NCBI GenBank assembly: GCA_029983695.1
Contig: JASBZB010000003.1
Coordinates: 1-64,000 of the forward strand
DNA: 64,000 nt
Reading direction: 5' to 3'
Source: Lutispora sp003527145
Lineage (GTDB): Bacteria; Bacillota; Clostridia; Lutisporales; Lutisporaceae
Part shown: positions 14,681 to 23,762 of the stretch, one piece after another
Numbering within the stretch: the first letter of the stretch is position 1
How the letters are laid out: each line of letters opens with the position of its first letter
The notes under the pieces: model-generated
Told to the model about the DNA's origin: nothing
Databases searched by the model: none
Seen by the model: only the letters and a program-made list of their open reading frames with translations
Translations under genes and position numbers: made by a program

Positions 14681-14821
14681 GTGGCTTTTTATATTATTAT
14701 GGCAGTAATTGGGGCTCTGGCAATTTACAGGATTATTTTCTATATCAGGATAAGCAAAGGTGTAGAAAATTCCAAGGAAATTGATGAAGAGCTTTTAAGG
14801 CTGCTCAATGAGGAGGAATAG
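14681..14821 (+). CDS. Small membrane protein (46 residues)
   Basis: A GTG start at 14681 follows AAAGGTG and opens a 46-codon frame. It encodes one hydrophobic helix (residues 1-22, 'FYIIMAVIGALAIYRIIFY'), then a charged amphipathic tail ending in LLRLLNEEE. The stop lies inside the ribosome binding site region of the next gene (AGGAGG at 14811-14816), which is the typical arrangement of coupled operon genes. It has no recognisable family. It is probably the first gene of the cluster and a membrane-associated partner. Confidence 0.55.
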   Translation: MAFYIIMAVIGALAIYRIIFYIRISKGVENSKEIDEELLRLLNEEE

Positions 14822-14822
14822 C

Positions 14823-15761
14823 GTGATAGAGAGGAAGCTGGTCAAGCTTAAGGAATTTTCCCATACCCCCTATTCCTATGAGAAATTGAGCTATTGCTTG
14901 AATTGCAATACCTATACCGCATTGTCCCATAAGCCCTGCATCAGCTGCGGCAAATCAAAGTTTATCAGCCTTGTTAAGCAAATAGAGCTTATAACCAAGA
15001 AGCATTATGCTATACATAATATTTTAATAATCATGGCTTTCTTTACGGCGATAGCTTTTTCAGCAAATTTTAATCAAATATTGCTGAGCGTTTTTGCTGC
15101 CTTTGCTGCATTGGCATTGCAGATATTTGTGCAAAGGCTTTACTATAAAAAGCATATTCAATATACTTTAGCTAGGATAGTCAGAGAAGACATCGGCAAG
15201 ATGAAAGAAGATATGGAGCAGGATTTACAAAGCGCCATGAAGGACTTTGAATCCGAAAGCTTTAAGGACGCCTATGAAAGCTTGAGGGAGATCGGTGTCA
15301 TCATACAAAGCGACTTTATAAGAGAATTAAAAATACAATGTCTTAAGAGATTTGAACTAAGAAAAGATATGGATCTGGAGTTGGATACTCTTATCGTAGA
15401 GGATTATAATGAAGATTTAATCGCATATATTTATGAGATCATCAAGCTTAACAATGATCTCATAACAAAAAAGGTCATGGATTATATTGTGAGATATGAA
15501 GAGCAGGTTTTGGACGAAAGGAACGGGCAGGCGATCATCATCAATACCTGTGAAGCTATGCTGAAGAGCAAAGGCTATATAGACATTTATAAGGATTTTA
15601 TGGTCAAATACATCGTATATATGAGAAAAAACAGACTGATAAGATTATGCAGCCTGCTGGCGAGCAATAATAAGCCTGACTGGCAGGAGCTATATGAGGA
15701 GACATTCAGGGTTATCAAGGAGAAATACAGAGGAGATGCAAGCTTTGGAGCCTATCTTTAA
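14823..15761 (+). CDS. Zinc-ribbon membrane protein of unknown function
   Basis: This 312-residue protein starts with a short charged region, then a CxxC...CxxC zinc ribbon (residues about 24-40: CLNC and CISC). Two hydrophobic helices follow (about 57-100, 'IMAFFTAIAFSANF', 'AAFAALALQIF'), then a roughly 200-residue helical, charged cytoplasmic part. GTG at 14823 is chosen since AGGAGG lies six bases upstream; an ATG at 14808 overlaps that site. No family is recognised. A zinc ribbon on a membrane anchor also occurs in the GTPase gene at 28212, hinting at shared contacts within the system. Confidence 0.65.
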   Translation: MIERKLVKLKEFSHTPYSYEKLSYCLNCNTYTALSHKPCISCGKSKFISLVKQIELITKKHYAIHNILIIMAFFTAIAFSANFNQILLSVFAAFAALALQIFVQRLYYKKHIQYTLARIVREDIGKMKEDMEQDLQSAMKDFESESFKDAYESLREIGVIIQSDFIRELKIQCLKRFELRKDMDLELDTLIVEDYNEDLIAYIYEIIKLNNDLITKKVMDYIVRYEEQVLDERNGQAIIINTCEAMLKSKGYIDIYKDFMVKYIVYMRKNRLIRLCSLLASNNKPDWQELYEETFRVIKEKYRGDASFGAYL

Positions 15762-16048
15762 TTTTGCTGCAAAACTCATTTTTAGCAGCCTGTTATGTTG
15801 AATGATAACGATTGCCAAAGTTCCGAAGCTAAGAGTTTGTAAGCTTGCATAGGGTTGCGTCAAAACTCGCATGCAGCGTTTATCATTGCTGTTAAGACTC
15901 AAGTAAGGTATACATTGTTCCCCGTAACTCCGGCCCCAGCGGCATACTCAAAGCTAGAGGCTAGAAGCCAGAAGCTAGCAGCTGACCTATAAGGAATACC
16001 ATAGCTTTCGAACTCTGAGCTCTGAGACCTACTAAGGAGGCATTTATC
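15762..16048. repeat. Repeat-rich spacer with a 72-bp element (15936-16007)
   Basis: This 287-base gap holds no gene. Its first part has an imperfect inverted pair AATGATAACG ... CGTTTATCATT (near 15800 and 15878). Positions 15936-16007 carry a 72-bp element with GCTAGAGGCTAGAAGCCAG at its core. This matches the reverse complement of 26133-26204 at 69 of 72 positions by my alignment. A CTCTGAGCTCTGAG motif follows at about 16013, and AAGGAGG for the next gene is at 16034. Confidence 0.75.
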
Positions 16049-17866
16049 ATGACAATGCTGAGCTATAACTATAAAAAATTAAAAAAGCAGAGATTTTTAA
16101 TACTTGTTATTGCGGTACTGCTCTTCGCATTGGCAGCTTTAAAGCTTGGCACCATATATTATAAAATAAGATATATGAATCAAGGGGAAAAGCTTTATAA
16201 GGAAAACAGCCTGGTTTTGTCGGAAGAGTACTTTCAAAAGTCCAATAATATAAAGCATTTCGATTATAAAAATGAGCTGATAAATAACAGGCTGACCGAA
16301 TTGGCTCATGTCACCGAAACGAAGGCAAAGCTTAAAGCCTTGAGCAGGAGGGCTTTGCCTGCGGGGACGAAAAATAATATCAGCGAGCTGCTGGATATAT
16401 ATAATACCTATAATGCTGACAAAGCAAAGATTGAGAAACAAGGCAATGAAGCTGAACACAAAATATTTGTTGAAGCAGCAGATTTTTATAAAATGGAAGA
16501 TAATATTGAAACGGCTTTTTTTGACTATAAAAACCGTTTGCTCAAGGATATGAGAGGGAAAATAGGCAAAAATGATTTTAAGGACAAGAATTTTAAAAGC
16601 GACTTACTGAGCATACCGGCAGAATATTATGGAGATGAAGAAAAGAAGCATGGCGAGATAGAGGGTTATTATAAAGAATACGATCATGCCATGCTCAGCC
16701 ATATGTTTAAAAACAGCCCCTATAGCGGTATTCTTGATGAGGCGGTCAAAATAATCCAGGCAAATAAGCAGCATAAAATGGACAGCTCCTGGGTTGAAGA
16801 GGAGATGCTAAGCTACCTTAAAGGTGTTTTTGGCAAAGACAAGGCTTCCGGCAGCTATCGGGACTTTGCCGATCATGCGGCTTACTACGAAAGCTGCTTT
16901 CAGGATGAATTCAACAAATCAAAGAGAGCGGAGATCAAAGGCTTGCTTAAGCAATACACCGATGGTTTTCTGGAGGATGGCCGGGCTTATATCAACGGCA
17001 AAGAGTATGCTAAGGCTATAGATTTATATGAGGCCTTAGCTGGGTATAAGGATACCGGTGATTTGATAAAGGAAGCACAGATAAAATGGATAGAAGAAGA
17101 ACCCCAGAAGATGCTCGTTGATAAATATGGAAACAAGATGTTCGATAATATGAACGTCATAAAAGATAAATGGGATTCAGGAGTCTCTGTTATAGCGAGC
17201 GATGTATCTGGCGGAATGAGCACCTTGATATTATGCATGCAAAAAAGAGATGCGAGCATAATCGATATGTCGGCAGAGGTATTCAATGATGGAACATCAA
17301 TAAAAGGAATCACTGTAAAGAGTGAATACAATGAAAGCTATCCTTTTATTTTGGCGGAAGGGACCAGCGACCTTCGCAATTCCAAATATGTGCTGTATCA
17401 AATATCGGAAGACGGCTTCAAAGAAATATTCAGAGCGGAAGCCGATAATTTAGCCTTGCTGGCTGACAGTACCATAGAGGTCAGCAATCCTATAGGCCAA
17501 TTTGAAGGTCTGTTGAGCTATTATCAACCAGCGGACGGATATTATAGATTATCCTTTGTTGAGATAAAAGGCTATAAGGATTTGATGGATCATATACAAA
17601 GCAAGCCTGAATATGGTTTTATAATGAACCTCAATATTGTAGATGTGATTGAAGGCACTGATAAGGCGTTATCAATAATAAATGAGAGCCTTGACGATCC
17701 ATATGGAGACAGATATATCATACTGGAGCACTCCGGCGGCTTTAAGACAGGAAATACAGTTGTTGCCGGCTATTATACCGGCGATGAGCAACTTTATATA
17801 GATAGTGAATATCTTAAGATAATACCGAAGGTAAAGGTCACGAAGATAGGAGACGGAAACCACTGA
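16049..17866 (+). CDS. N-terminally anchored protein with TPR-like repeats
   Basis: The 605-residue protein begins with a positive stretch (KKLKKQR) and one membrane helix (residues about 15-38, 'FLILVIAVLLFALAALKLG'), so the bulk should be outside the cytoplasm. Residues about 40-340 are helical with TPR-like pieces: 'GEKLYKENSLVLSEEYFQKS' and 'GKEYAKAIDLYEALAGYKDTGDL', the latter a very typical repeat. Residues about 370-600 are beta-rich and unlike a domain I recognise. AAGGAGG sits eight bases before the ATG. It is the third gene of the cluster and probably a surface-facing scaffold or receptor. Confidence 0.7.
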   Translation: MTMLSYNYKKLKKQRFLILVIAVLLFALAALKLGTIYYKIRYMNQGEKLYKENSLVLSEEYFQKSNNIKHFDYKNELINNRLTELAHVTETKAKLKALSRRALPAGTKNNISELLDIYNTYNADKAKIEKQGNEAEHKIFVEAADFYKMEDNIETAFFDYKNRLLKDMRGKIGKNDFKDKNFKSDLLSIPAEYYGDEEKKHGEIEGYYKEYDHAMLSHMFKNSPYSGILDEAVKIIQANKQHKMDSSWVEEEMLSYLKGVFGKDKASGSYRDFADHAAYYESCFQDEFNKSKRAEIKGLLKQYTDGFLEDGRAYINGKEYAKAIDLYEALAGYKDTGDLIKEAQIKWIEEEPQKMLVDKYGNKMFDNMNVIKDKWDSGVSVIASDVSGGMSTLILCMQKRDASIIDMSAEVFNDGTSIKGITVKSEYNESYPFILAEGTSDLRNSKYVLYQISEDGFKEIFRAEADNLALLADSTIEVSNPIGQFEGLLSYYQPADGYYRLSFVEIKGYKDLMDHIQSKPEYGFIMNLNIVDVIEGTDKALSIINESLDDPYGDRYIILEHSGGFKTGNTVVAGYYTGDEQLYIDSEYLKIIPKVKVTKIGDGNH

Positions 17867-17872
17867 AAAAAT

Positions 17873-17914
17873 AGGAATGAGGAGTATTCTTTTCATTCCT
17901 CACTCCTCATTCCT
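17873..17914. repeat. Inverted repeat of the AGGAATGAGGA family
   Basis: AGGAATGAGGAGT (17873-17885) and ACTCCTCATTCCT (17902-17914) form a perfect 13-bp stem. Further TAATTCCTCATT copies follow up to 17932. Related sequence lies at 38599-38628. With no T-run it is not a normal terminator. Confidence 0.65.
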
Positions 17915-17947
17915 AATTTCTAATTCCTCATTAAAAAAAGGAGGTAA

Positions 17948-19945
17948 ATGAGATATATGCTTAAAATAAATAAAAGAACCAAATCCATAATTGTTGCTAT
18001 CATAATACTCTTTCAAATTGCATCAATAACCAATGCCTATGCTCCGTCTGCGGGACCATCCAAAATAGATGCGGTGCTTGTGCTGGATTCGAGCGGCTCC
18101 ATGAAATTCAGCGATCCTAAGGGGATCAGCATAGAAGCTGTCAAAATGTTTATAGATATGTGCTCCATAGAAGGAGATAAGATCGGCATAATCGCCTATA
18201 ATGACAGCATTATTGCAGAAAAGCAGCTGATGGAGATAAAGAGCTCCAAGGATAAGCAGAGCTTAAAGGATATGGCAGCAAGTATTCCAAGAAAATCAGA
18301 TACGGATATAGGTTTAGCCCTGAGAAGGGCAGCGGAAATGCTTGATAAAAACAGGGACGATGCACACAAGCCCATGATCATCTTGCTTTCAGACGGCAGA
18401 ACAGATCTGGGAAAGTCCAAAAGGACCTTGAGCCAGTCGGAGGCGGACAAAAAAGAAGCATTGAGGATAGCCCAATATAAAGGCTACCCGATATATACAA
18501 TCGGACTGAATGTGGATGGCAGTGTAGACAAAGACGAGCTTAAATCATTATCCCAAAGCACGAAGGCAAAAGACTTTATAACGGATCGGGCTGAGGATCT
18601 TCCCCAGATATTGAGTGAAATATTTGCGGATCATTTAAAATTGAAGATAGTATCACCGGGCTATTTTACCGGCACAGGAAGCTTTGAGGATATCAAGATA
18701 CCCATACCTGATTCCAATGTAGTAGAAGCAAACATATCCATGCTTTCCCAAAACCCTATAGAGCTTAAGCTTTATGATAATAATGGCAAGGAAAGGGATA
18801 TAAACTCTGACAGCATATATTATGCTACCTCCAGCAAATATTCCATGCTAAAGATACTGAATCCGGAAAAGGGAGAATGGCTGTTGAAGGTCAAGGGAAT
18901 TTCCGGGGATAAGATAAAAATAAACCTGATCTTTAATTATGATATAGATATAATCATGGAGCTCGAACCCGGCAAGGATATACATGCAGGAGACAGTGTA
19001 AATGTTTCCTGCCATATGTCGAGCAGCGGACAGCCTGTCAGCGATCCGGAGATATATAAGGCCTCTAAGGCCAAGCTGATAGTGATCAATGCAGATAAGG
19101 CTTCAGAGCAGGAGCTGGATTTAAAGAATGAAGGATTGAATTTCTCGGGAGCATATACCTTCTCTGATGAGGGAAAGTATGAATTAAAGACCAGAATAGA
19201 AACAGAAAGCTTTTTTAAGGAAAGCGAAGCAGTCACTATAGATATTCAAAACAGGGCTCCAATAATATTAAAGCACCCGGGTAATCAAAAAGTATTTTTA
19301 AACAGGACAAAAAAAATAGACCTAAGTAAAATATTCAGCGACCCGGATAATGATGCAATGACCTATACTGTTGTAAGCGAAAAACCTGATATTGCTCAAG
19401 GGTCCATAACGGTCGATTCTTTGAGCATAACAGGAAAAGAAAAGGGCAAGACTCAATTTAGTATTACGGCAGATGACGGCAGGGGCGGGAATATGAGCCT
19501 GAGCTTTACACTGGAATCCGCAGCGCTGCTGCCCTATATATTATTGGGTATAGGAGGGCTTCTGGCCGTCGCTTTTGCCATAATCGGCATTCCCATCATA
19601 AAAAGGGCAAATAAAATCCTGCCTGGTCAGGTGATGCTGGAGATCAAGGATGACAATACGGGAAAATCCGCTCCCCCTCAATACAGGAGACTTGATACCT
19701 ACAGGGGAAGAGTAAGCCTGCACCAGTTACTGCAGCTGCTTCCGGAATATAAGGAGACGGAGAAGATCATATTTGAAGCAGGCAAAAATGATTCGTTGAT
19801 TTTGAAAAACAGATCAACCTGCACGATACAAAAATCAGGCAGGATCATAGATGCGGGCAAGGGATATCAAATCAGGATAAACGACAGGATAATAATAAAT
19901 TTGGAAAATACCTCAAAAAGCATCGCTTTGGAATATTATTTGTAA
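17948..19945 (+). CDS. Secreted/anchored vWA-domain protein with cadherin-like domain
   Basis: This 665-residue protein has a signal peptide (residues about 8-30) and a von Willebrand A domain (about 38-225) with an intact metal-ion (MIDAS) site: D47-S49-S51 in DSSGSM, T in 'KSDTDIGLAL', and D in 'ILLSDGRTD'. Beta domains follow, including a cadherin/Ig-like unit (about 435-520, 'FSDPDNDAMTYTV', 'TADDGRGG'). A membrane helix at about 525-550 is followed by a 110-residue cytoplasmic tail. The vWA domain is therefore outside, with a cytosolic tail for signalling or cytoskeletal contact. Two possible ATGs (17948, 17957) sit behind GGAGGT. vWA domains bind protein partners through the metal site; the ligand is unknown. 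Confidence 0.85.
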   Translation: MRYMLKINKRTKSIIVAIIILFQIASITNAYAPSAGPSKIDAVLVLDSSGSMKFSDPKGISIEAVKMFIDMCSIEGDKIGIIAYNDSIIAEKQLMEIKSSKDKQSLKDMAASIPRKSDTDIGLALRRAAEMLDKNRDDAHKPMIILLSDGRTDLGKSKRTLSQSEADKKEALRIAQYKGYPIYTIGLNVDGSVDKDELKSLSQSTKAKDFITDRAEDLPQILSEIFADHLKLKIVSPGYFTGTGSFEDIKIPIPDSNVVEANISMLSQNPIELKLYDNNGKERDINSDSIYYATSSKYSMLKILNPEKGEWLLKVKGISGDKIKINLIFNYDIDIIMELEPGKDIHAGDSVNVSCHMSSSGQPVSDPEIYKASKAKLIVINADKASEQELDLKNEGLNFSGAYTFSDEGKYELKTRIETESFFKESEAVTIDIQNRAPIILKHPGNQKVFLNRTKKIDLSKIFSDPDNDAMTYTVVSEKPDIAQGSITVDSLSITGKEKGKTQFSITADDGRGGNMSLSFTLESAALLPYILLGIGGLLAVAFAIIGIPIIKRANKILPGQVMLEIKDDNTGKSAPPQYRRLDTYRGRVSLHQLLQLLPEYKETEKIIFEAGKNDSLILKNRSTCTIQKSGRIIDAGKGYQIRINDRIIINLENTSKSIALEYYL

Positions 19946-19950
19946 ATAAT

Positions 19951-19984
19951 ACATTCACCCTGAGCTCTGAGTTCTGAGCTCTAT
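19951..19984. repeat. CTCAG-type repeat before the tubulin-like gene
   Basis: ACATTCACCCTGAGCTCTGA followed by GTTCTGAGCTCTAT fills the short spacer. A near-identical run occurs at 48004-48037 upstream of fliW. Confidence 0.7.
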
Positions 19985-20001
19985 TCTAAGGAGGAGAATT
20001 T

Positions 20002-23000
20002 ATGAAGGCTATAGTAAAGGAACATATAGAACAGCTTGATGTAAAGCTGGGCGGCGGAATTATAAGCGATAAAATAAGAGTGGACACCATCGACAACCCT
20101 ATGCTGGTCATAGGAATAGGCGGAACCGGCATTGATGCATTGCTCAGATTAAAATACCAGATAAACAGAAGATTTAATCTGCCTGAGGATAGGCTGACCA
20201 AGAGGAAGAAAGAAAAACCCGATAACATGGAATTCCTGGCCTTGGAAACAAATCAGCATGACAGAAACAAAAAGTACAAGGGAATAGGCTTAGACCCTAT
20301 AAATGAGCTGATCCTGCTTTCCAATCCGGAGATAGGCAGCATACTTCAAAACAGAAGCATATTGGACCCCTGCATCGCAGAATGGCTGTCACCGGAGTTG
20401 AATGTGGAGGACGGTATAACGGGAGCCAACGGAATAAGGCAGGCGGGCAGATTGCTGCTCTTTACCAAGGCTATTCAAGTGGTGAAAGGGATTGAAAAGA
20501 AGATAAATGTGCTTTTGGAGGGCACAAGCCAAAAGCTTATGGTATTTATCCTCACAGGGCTCTCCGGCGGTACGGGAAGCGGATGCTATCTGGATATTGC
20601 CTATATGGTCAGGGGGCTTATGGAAAGAAGATTCGGAAGCGCGGGTGTAGACCGGGTCAATATATTGGGCTATCTCTTTACACCTGATGTAAACCTGTCC
20701 AGCCCAAGCCTCAGCAGCCATACCCAGGATTATATCAAAAAGAACGGCTATGCCGCACTGAAGGAACTGGACTACTGGATGAATGTAGCTGAAAGAGGAG
20801 AGCGTTTCAAGCAAAAGTACAGGGACGTGCTGACGGTTGATTCTCCGCTGCCGCCCTTTAATCTATGCCATCTGATATCCGCCACCAATACAGACGGCAA
20901 GCTGTTGGAGAATGCCTATGATTACTGTATGAATGTGACTGCGGAGAACATCACCAATTTCATGGCCAATGAAGAAAAGCATTCCGGTGAAGAATTTGCG
21001 ATACATGATTATATAAGCAATATAAATACCAACATCGCACAGATGACCCATCCCTACAGCGCAAACTATAAATACAATATCATCGGCGCATCATCTGCAG
21101 TGCTTCCTATAGAAGAGATAACCACCTATCTCGCCTACAGGCTGTTTAAAAAGATTGAAAAGATGTTTGCTGCAGGTCCCAAGGAAAATGATGTGGATGA
21201 TTTTATGGGACAAAACAGGATGAACAAGGATTCCATAGAAAGAAGATTTGAGCAGAATGTGCCGGATATGCTCCCGGGCTATCGGCATAGTGAAAGATTT
21301 AGCTTTAACAATGTGATCAAGACCCAGTCCGTCAATATAGATAATGAGCTGGAAAATTGCCTGGCCAGGATCAGGGAAGAATATATCAAGGTGAGGAGAC
21401 AGCTTCCCGGAGAAATATTGGAGGAATTTAATGCTCAGATCAGCAGGATGTTTTTAAATGCCGATCAGGGACCCTTCTATGTGTCAAGGCTTATTAACAA
21501 TAGCACGGGCTTTTGCGTTCTAAAAACCATACAATCTTATATCGAGTCTTTGAAGGAAAGCTTAAAAAGACTTCCCCAATATAAGGATGAACTGAAATAC
21601 AGTGCTGATGATAAGCTTCTGGAAGCAAGGAAGGCCATCATTAACAAGGAAAAGAAAAAGAACGATTATATAGAAGCTAAGATCAATGAGTATATGACCA
21701 AGGCCGAGGAAGAAAGAACGAAATACATCATAGAGTTTTACGAAGATTTATTCAACCTCATAAATGAAGCAAATAATAAGATATATAATGTGTTTACCGA
21801 AATACTGAATGCTCTCAATCAAATATTTGAGAAAAACGGCAGCATACTGGTAAGCAGTGAAGAAGTAGAGCATAAGGGAAGCAAGACCTATTATTGGAAT
21901 GTGGTAAATATTCCCGATGTGCTGAAGACCATTGACAAGACCTTTGCCAATGAGGATGAGGACGATCTGATCAGGAACTTTACCAGGGAGCTTTTAGACA
22001 GCTCAGATAAGTGGATCAAAGAGCAGGATATAGATATCGTGGGCAGTATAAGCGATTTTATGTCGGATAAATTTGGGGATTTGATAACAAAATCCATGGA
22101 GGACTTTTTAATAATAAAGTATGGTGAAGGCGAACTGATAGAGAAATTAGTGGAAAGGAATATCGCCAAAAGATTGGATGATGATGCTATCCCGGTTTTC
22201 AATCTGAGCAACAGCGACGGCAATCTTGACTTCCCGTCCTGGGGCTTTGTATCAGTGCCCATAAAGGCTCCCGGAATATTGAAGGGTATAAAGAACTATC
22301 AGACCAATGCCCTGGGGAAATCCACCTTTACCATAAAGGAAAGCGAAGTAAAGAATAGAATATTCTGGCTTAATACGAAAAACGGCATACCCCTTTATGC
22401 ATATACGCCGCTGAAAATATATGAAGAGGCCTATGAACGCACTATCCTGGAAAGAGAGGGCATCGGCAGGCATCTGTCCCAGACTAAAGATAATAACTGG
22501 GCCAATCTGCCGTCGCCTATTCCCGTTCAGTCCTGGGGAGACAGCTACAGCTCAAGAAGAATAAAGGAGTATAATGATGAGATAAAGTTAATGTTTGATA
22601 AGGCATGCAAGCTTGGCTGCATCAGAGAAAAGGAGACAAACAGCGGCACTAACAACCGCTTTGAATGCATAATCACCAAAGCCTTTGATCTGGAGAAATA
22701 CCTAACAGCCTATAATTTAGTGCTGCCAAACGAGCAGCCTAATTTCTCCGAAATGAAAAGATGCCTGACGGACCTGAAGAATATTATGGCAGCGGGCATT
22801 GAAGAGGAAGGCAGGAGGGATATATTCAGCAGCTTTGACAAGGAAAGGGCTTTTGTAAACCTTACCCGCTCTCCGGAGCTCATAAAGCTATTGAGGATAG
22901 AAATAAGAAAATATGAGGGGATACAAAATAAGATAGAGAGCCTGGAGTCTGTTTTCCAAGCAATGGAGAATAAGGATAAGGTATTGGAGCAGTTTATCGA

Positions 23001-23385
23001 GGTGATGTATACGGACACCATCTATAAGAAGGGAGCCCAATATGTATTTGATAATGAAAGGGAAGAAGAAGGCTGCGAATCACTGATAAACTTGCTGAGG
23101 GTCAAGAAGTATTTCGAGTACGAAATCTTTAATAGATTTACCGGGCTTGATGAAAAGAAAAAAGCTCTGATAATGAGAAGAGCCGAAAAAAAGAGCGATG
23201 AATTAAGCTCTTCTGAAGATATCTCCGGGCTTTTGGGCAGGGTAAATTCGCTGATAGAAATATGCTCAGCCTGCAAAGAAGAACTGGAATTTACAAAGGA
23301 CGAGCTGATAAACGGAACAGAGATTTATGATTTTTATAAGAATATGCTGACAAAACTAAGTGAGCTGAGGAAAAATATAGAATGA
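20002..23385 (+). CDS. Tubulin-like GTPase-domain protein (Tubulin_2 type)
   Basis: This 1127-residue cytoplasmic protein has the nucleotide-binding signs of the tubulin/FtsZ fold: GIGGTG at residues 38-43 in 'MLVIGIGGTGIDALLRLK' and the tubulin-signature-like loop GGTGSG at 189-194 in 'LTGLSGGTGSGCYLDIAY', the analogue of FtsZ GGGTGTG. It is far longer than FtsZ or TubZ; residues about 440-680 are charged, coiled-coil rich helices and the C-terminal 250 residues are again helical. This matches the large prokaryotic tubulin-like proteins grouped as Tubulin_2. No membrane segment is seen. AAGGAGGAG precedes the ATG. It may polymerise on, or be recruited by, the neighbouring vWA membrane proteins; polymerisation is not shown. 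Confidence 0.82.
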   Translation: MKAIVKEHIEQLDVKLGGGIISDKIRVDTIDNPMLVIGIGGTGIDALLRLKYQINRRFNLPEDRLTKRKKEKPDNMEFLALETNQHDRNKKYKGIGLDPINELILLSNPEIGSILQNRSILDPCIAEWLSPELNVEDGITGANGIRQAGRLLLFTKAIQVVKGIEKKINVLLEGTSQKLMVFILTGLSGGTGSGCYLDIAYMVRGLMERRFGSAGVDRVNILGYLFTPDVNLSSPSLSSHTQDYIKKNGYAALKELDYWMNVAERGERFKQKYRDVLTVDSPLPPFNLCHLISATNTDGKLLENAYDYCMNVTAENITNFMANEEKHSGEEFAIHDYISNINTNIAQMTHPYSANYKYNIIGASSAVLPIEEITTYLAYRLFKKIEKMFAAGPKENDVDDFMGQNRMNKDSIERRFEQNVPDMLPGYRHSERFSFNNVIKTQSVNIDNELENCLARIREEYIKVRRQLPGEILEEFNAQISRMFLNADQGPFYVSRLINNSTGFCVLKTIQSYIESLKESLKRLPQYKDELKYSADDKLLEARKAIINKEKKKNDYIEAKINEYMTKAEEERTKYIIEFYEDLFNLINEANNKIYNVFTEILNALNQIFEKNGSILVSSEEVEHKGSKTYYWNVVNIPDVLKTIDKTFANEDEDDLIRNFTRELLDSSDKWIKEQDIDIVGSISDFMSDKFGDLITKSMEDFLIIKYGEGELIEKLVERNIAKRLDDDAIPVFNLSNSDGNLDFPSWGFVSVPIKAPGILKGIKNYQTNALGKSTFTIKESEVKNRIFWLNTKNGIPLYAYTPLKIYEEAYERTILEREGIGRHLSQTKDNNWANLPSPIPVQSWGDSYSSRRIKEYNDEIKLMFDKACKLGCIREKETNSGTNNRFECIITKAFDLEKYLTAYNLVLPNEQPNFSEMKRCLTDLKNIMAAGIEEEGRRDIFSSFDKERAFVNLTRSPELIKLLRIEIRKYEGIQNKIESLESVFQAMENKDKVLEQFIEVMYTDTIYKKGAQYVFDNEREEEGCESLINLLRVKKYFEYEIFNRFTGLDEKKKALIMRRAEKKSDELSSSEDISGLLGRVNSLIEICSACKEELEFTKDELINGTEIYDFYKNMLTKLSELRKNIE

Positions 23386-23762
23386 ACGGGACAGAACTCA
23401 GGGTTCAGAACTCAGAGCTCAGGAGATTAGGGTTGGACGCTGGAGTCAGGGAGACGAAGAACACGGAAAGTCACGGATTTTAACACGGATTAGCACGGAG
23501 GGCAACGGAAACAAGGTCAAGTTACTGTCATCCTGAGGGCTCTGCCCGAAGGATCCAATTTAAGATTCTTCAGTCGCTTTGCTCCTTCAGAATGACATAT
23601 ATGGCAAATAAAAAACCTTTCAGTGTTAATCTGTGGAAGGAATCCGTGAAAATCCGTGTTCTCCGTAACCCAGACCTTACAGGAATACCCGTAGACCATA
23701 GGCTAGAGACCAGAGACATGAAAATTGCTTCACAATTTTCATAGTATTTTCAGGAGGATATT
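23386..23762. repeat. Composite repeat cluster (377 bases, no gene)
   Basis: The spacer contains, in order: a CTCAG-type repeat (23393-23425, GAACTCAG cores); a CACGGA-rich arm (23460-23508); a 72-bp TGTCAT-ended element (23526-23597); an inverted CCGTG-rich arm (23627-23670), which pairs with the first; and a GGCTAGAGACCAG motif near 23701. The two CACGG/CCGTG arms are inverted repeats flanking the 72-bp element. There is no coding frame. The next ribosome binding site, AGGAGG, is at 23753-23758. Confidence 0.75.
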
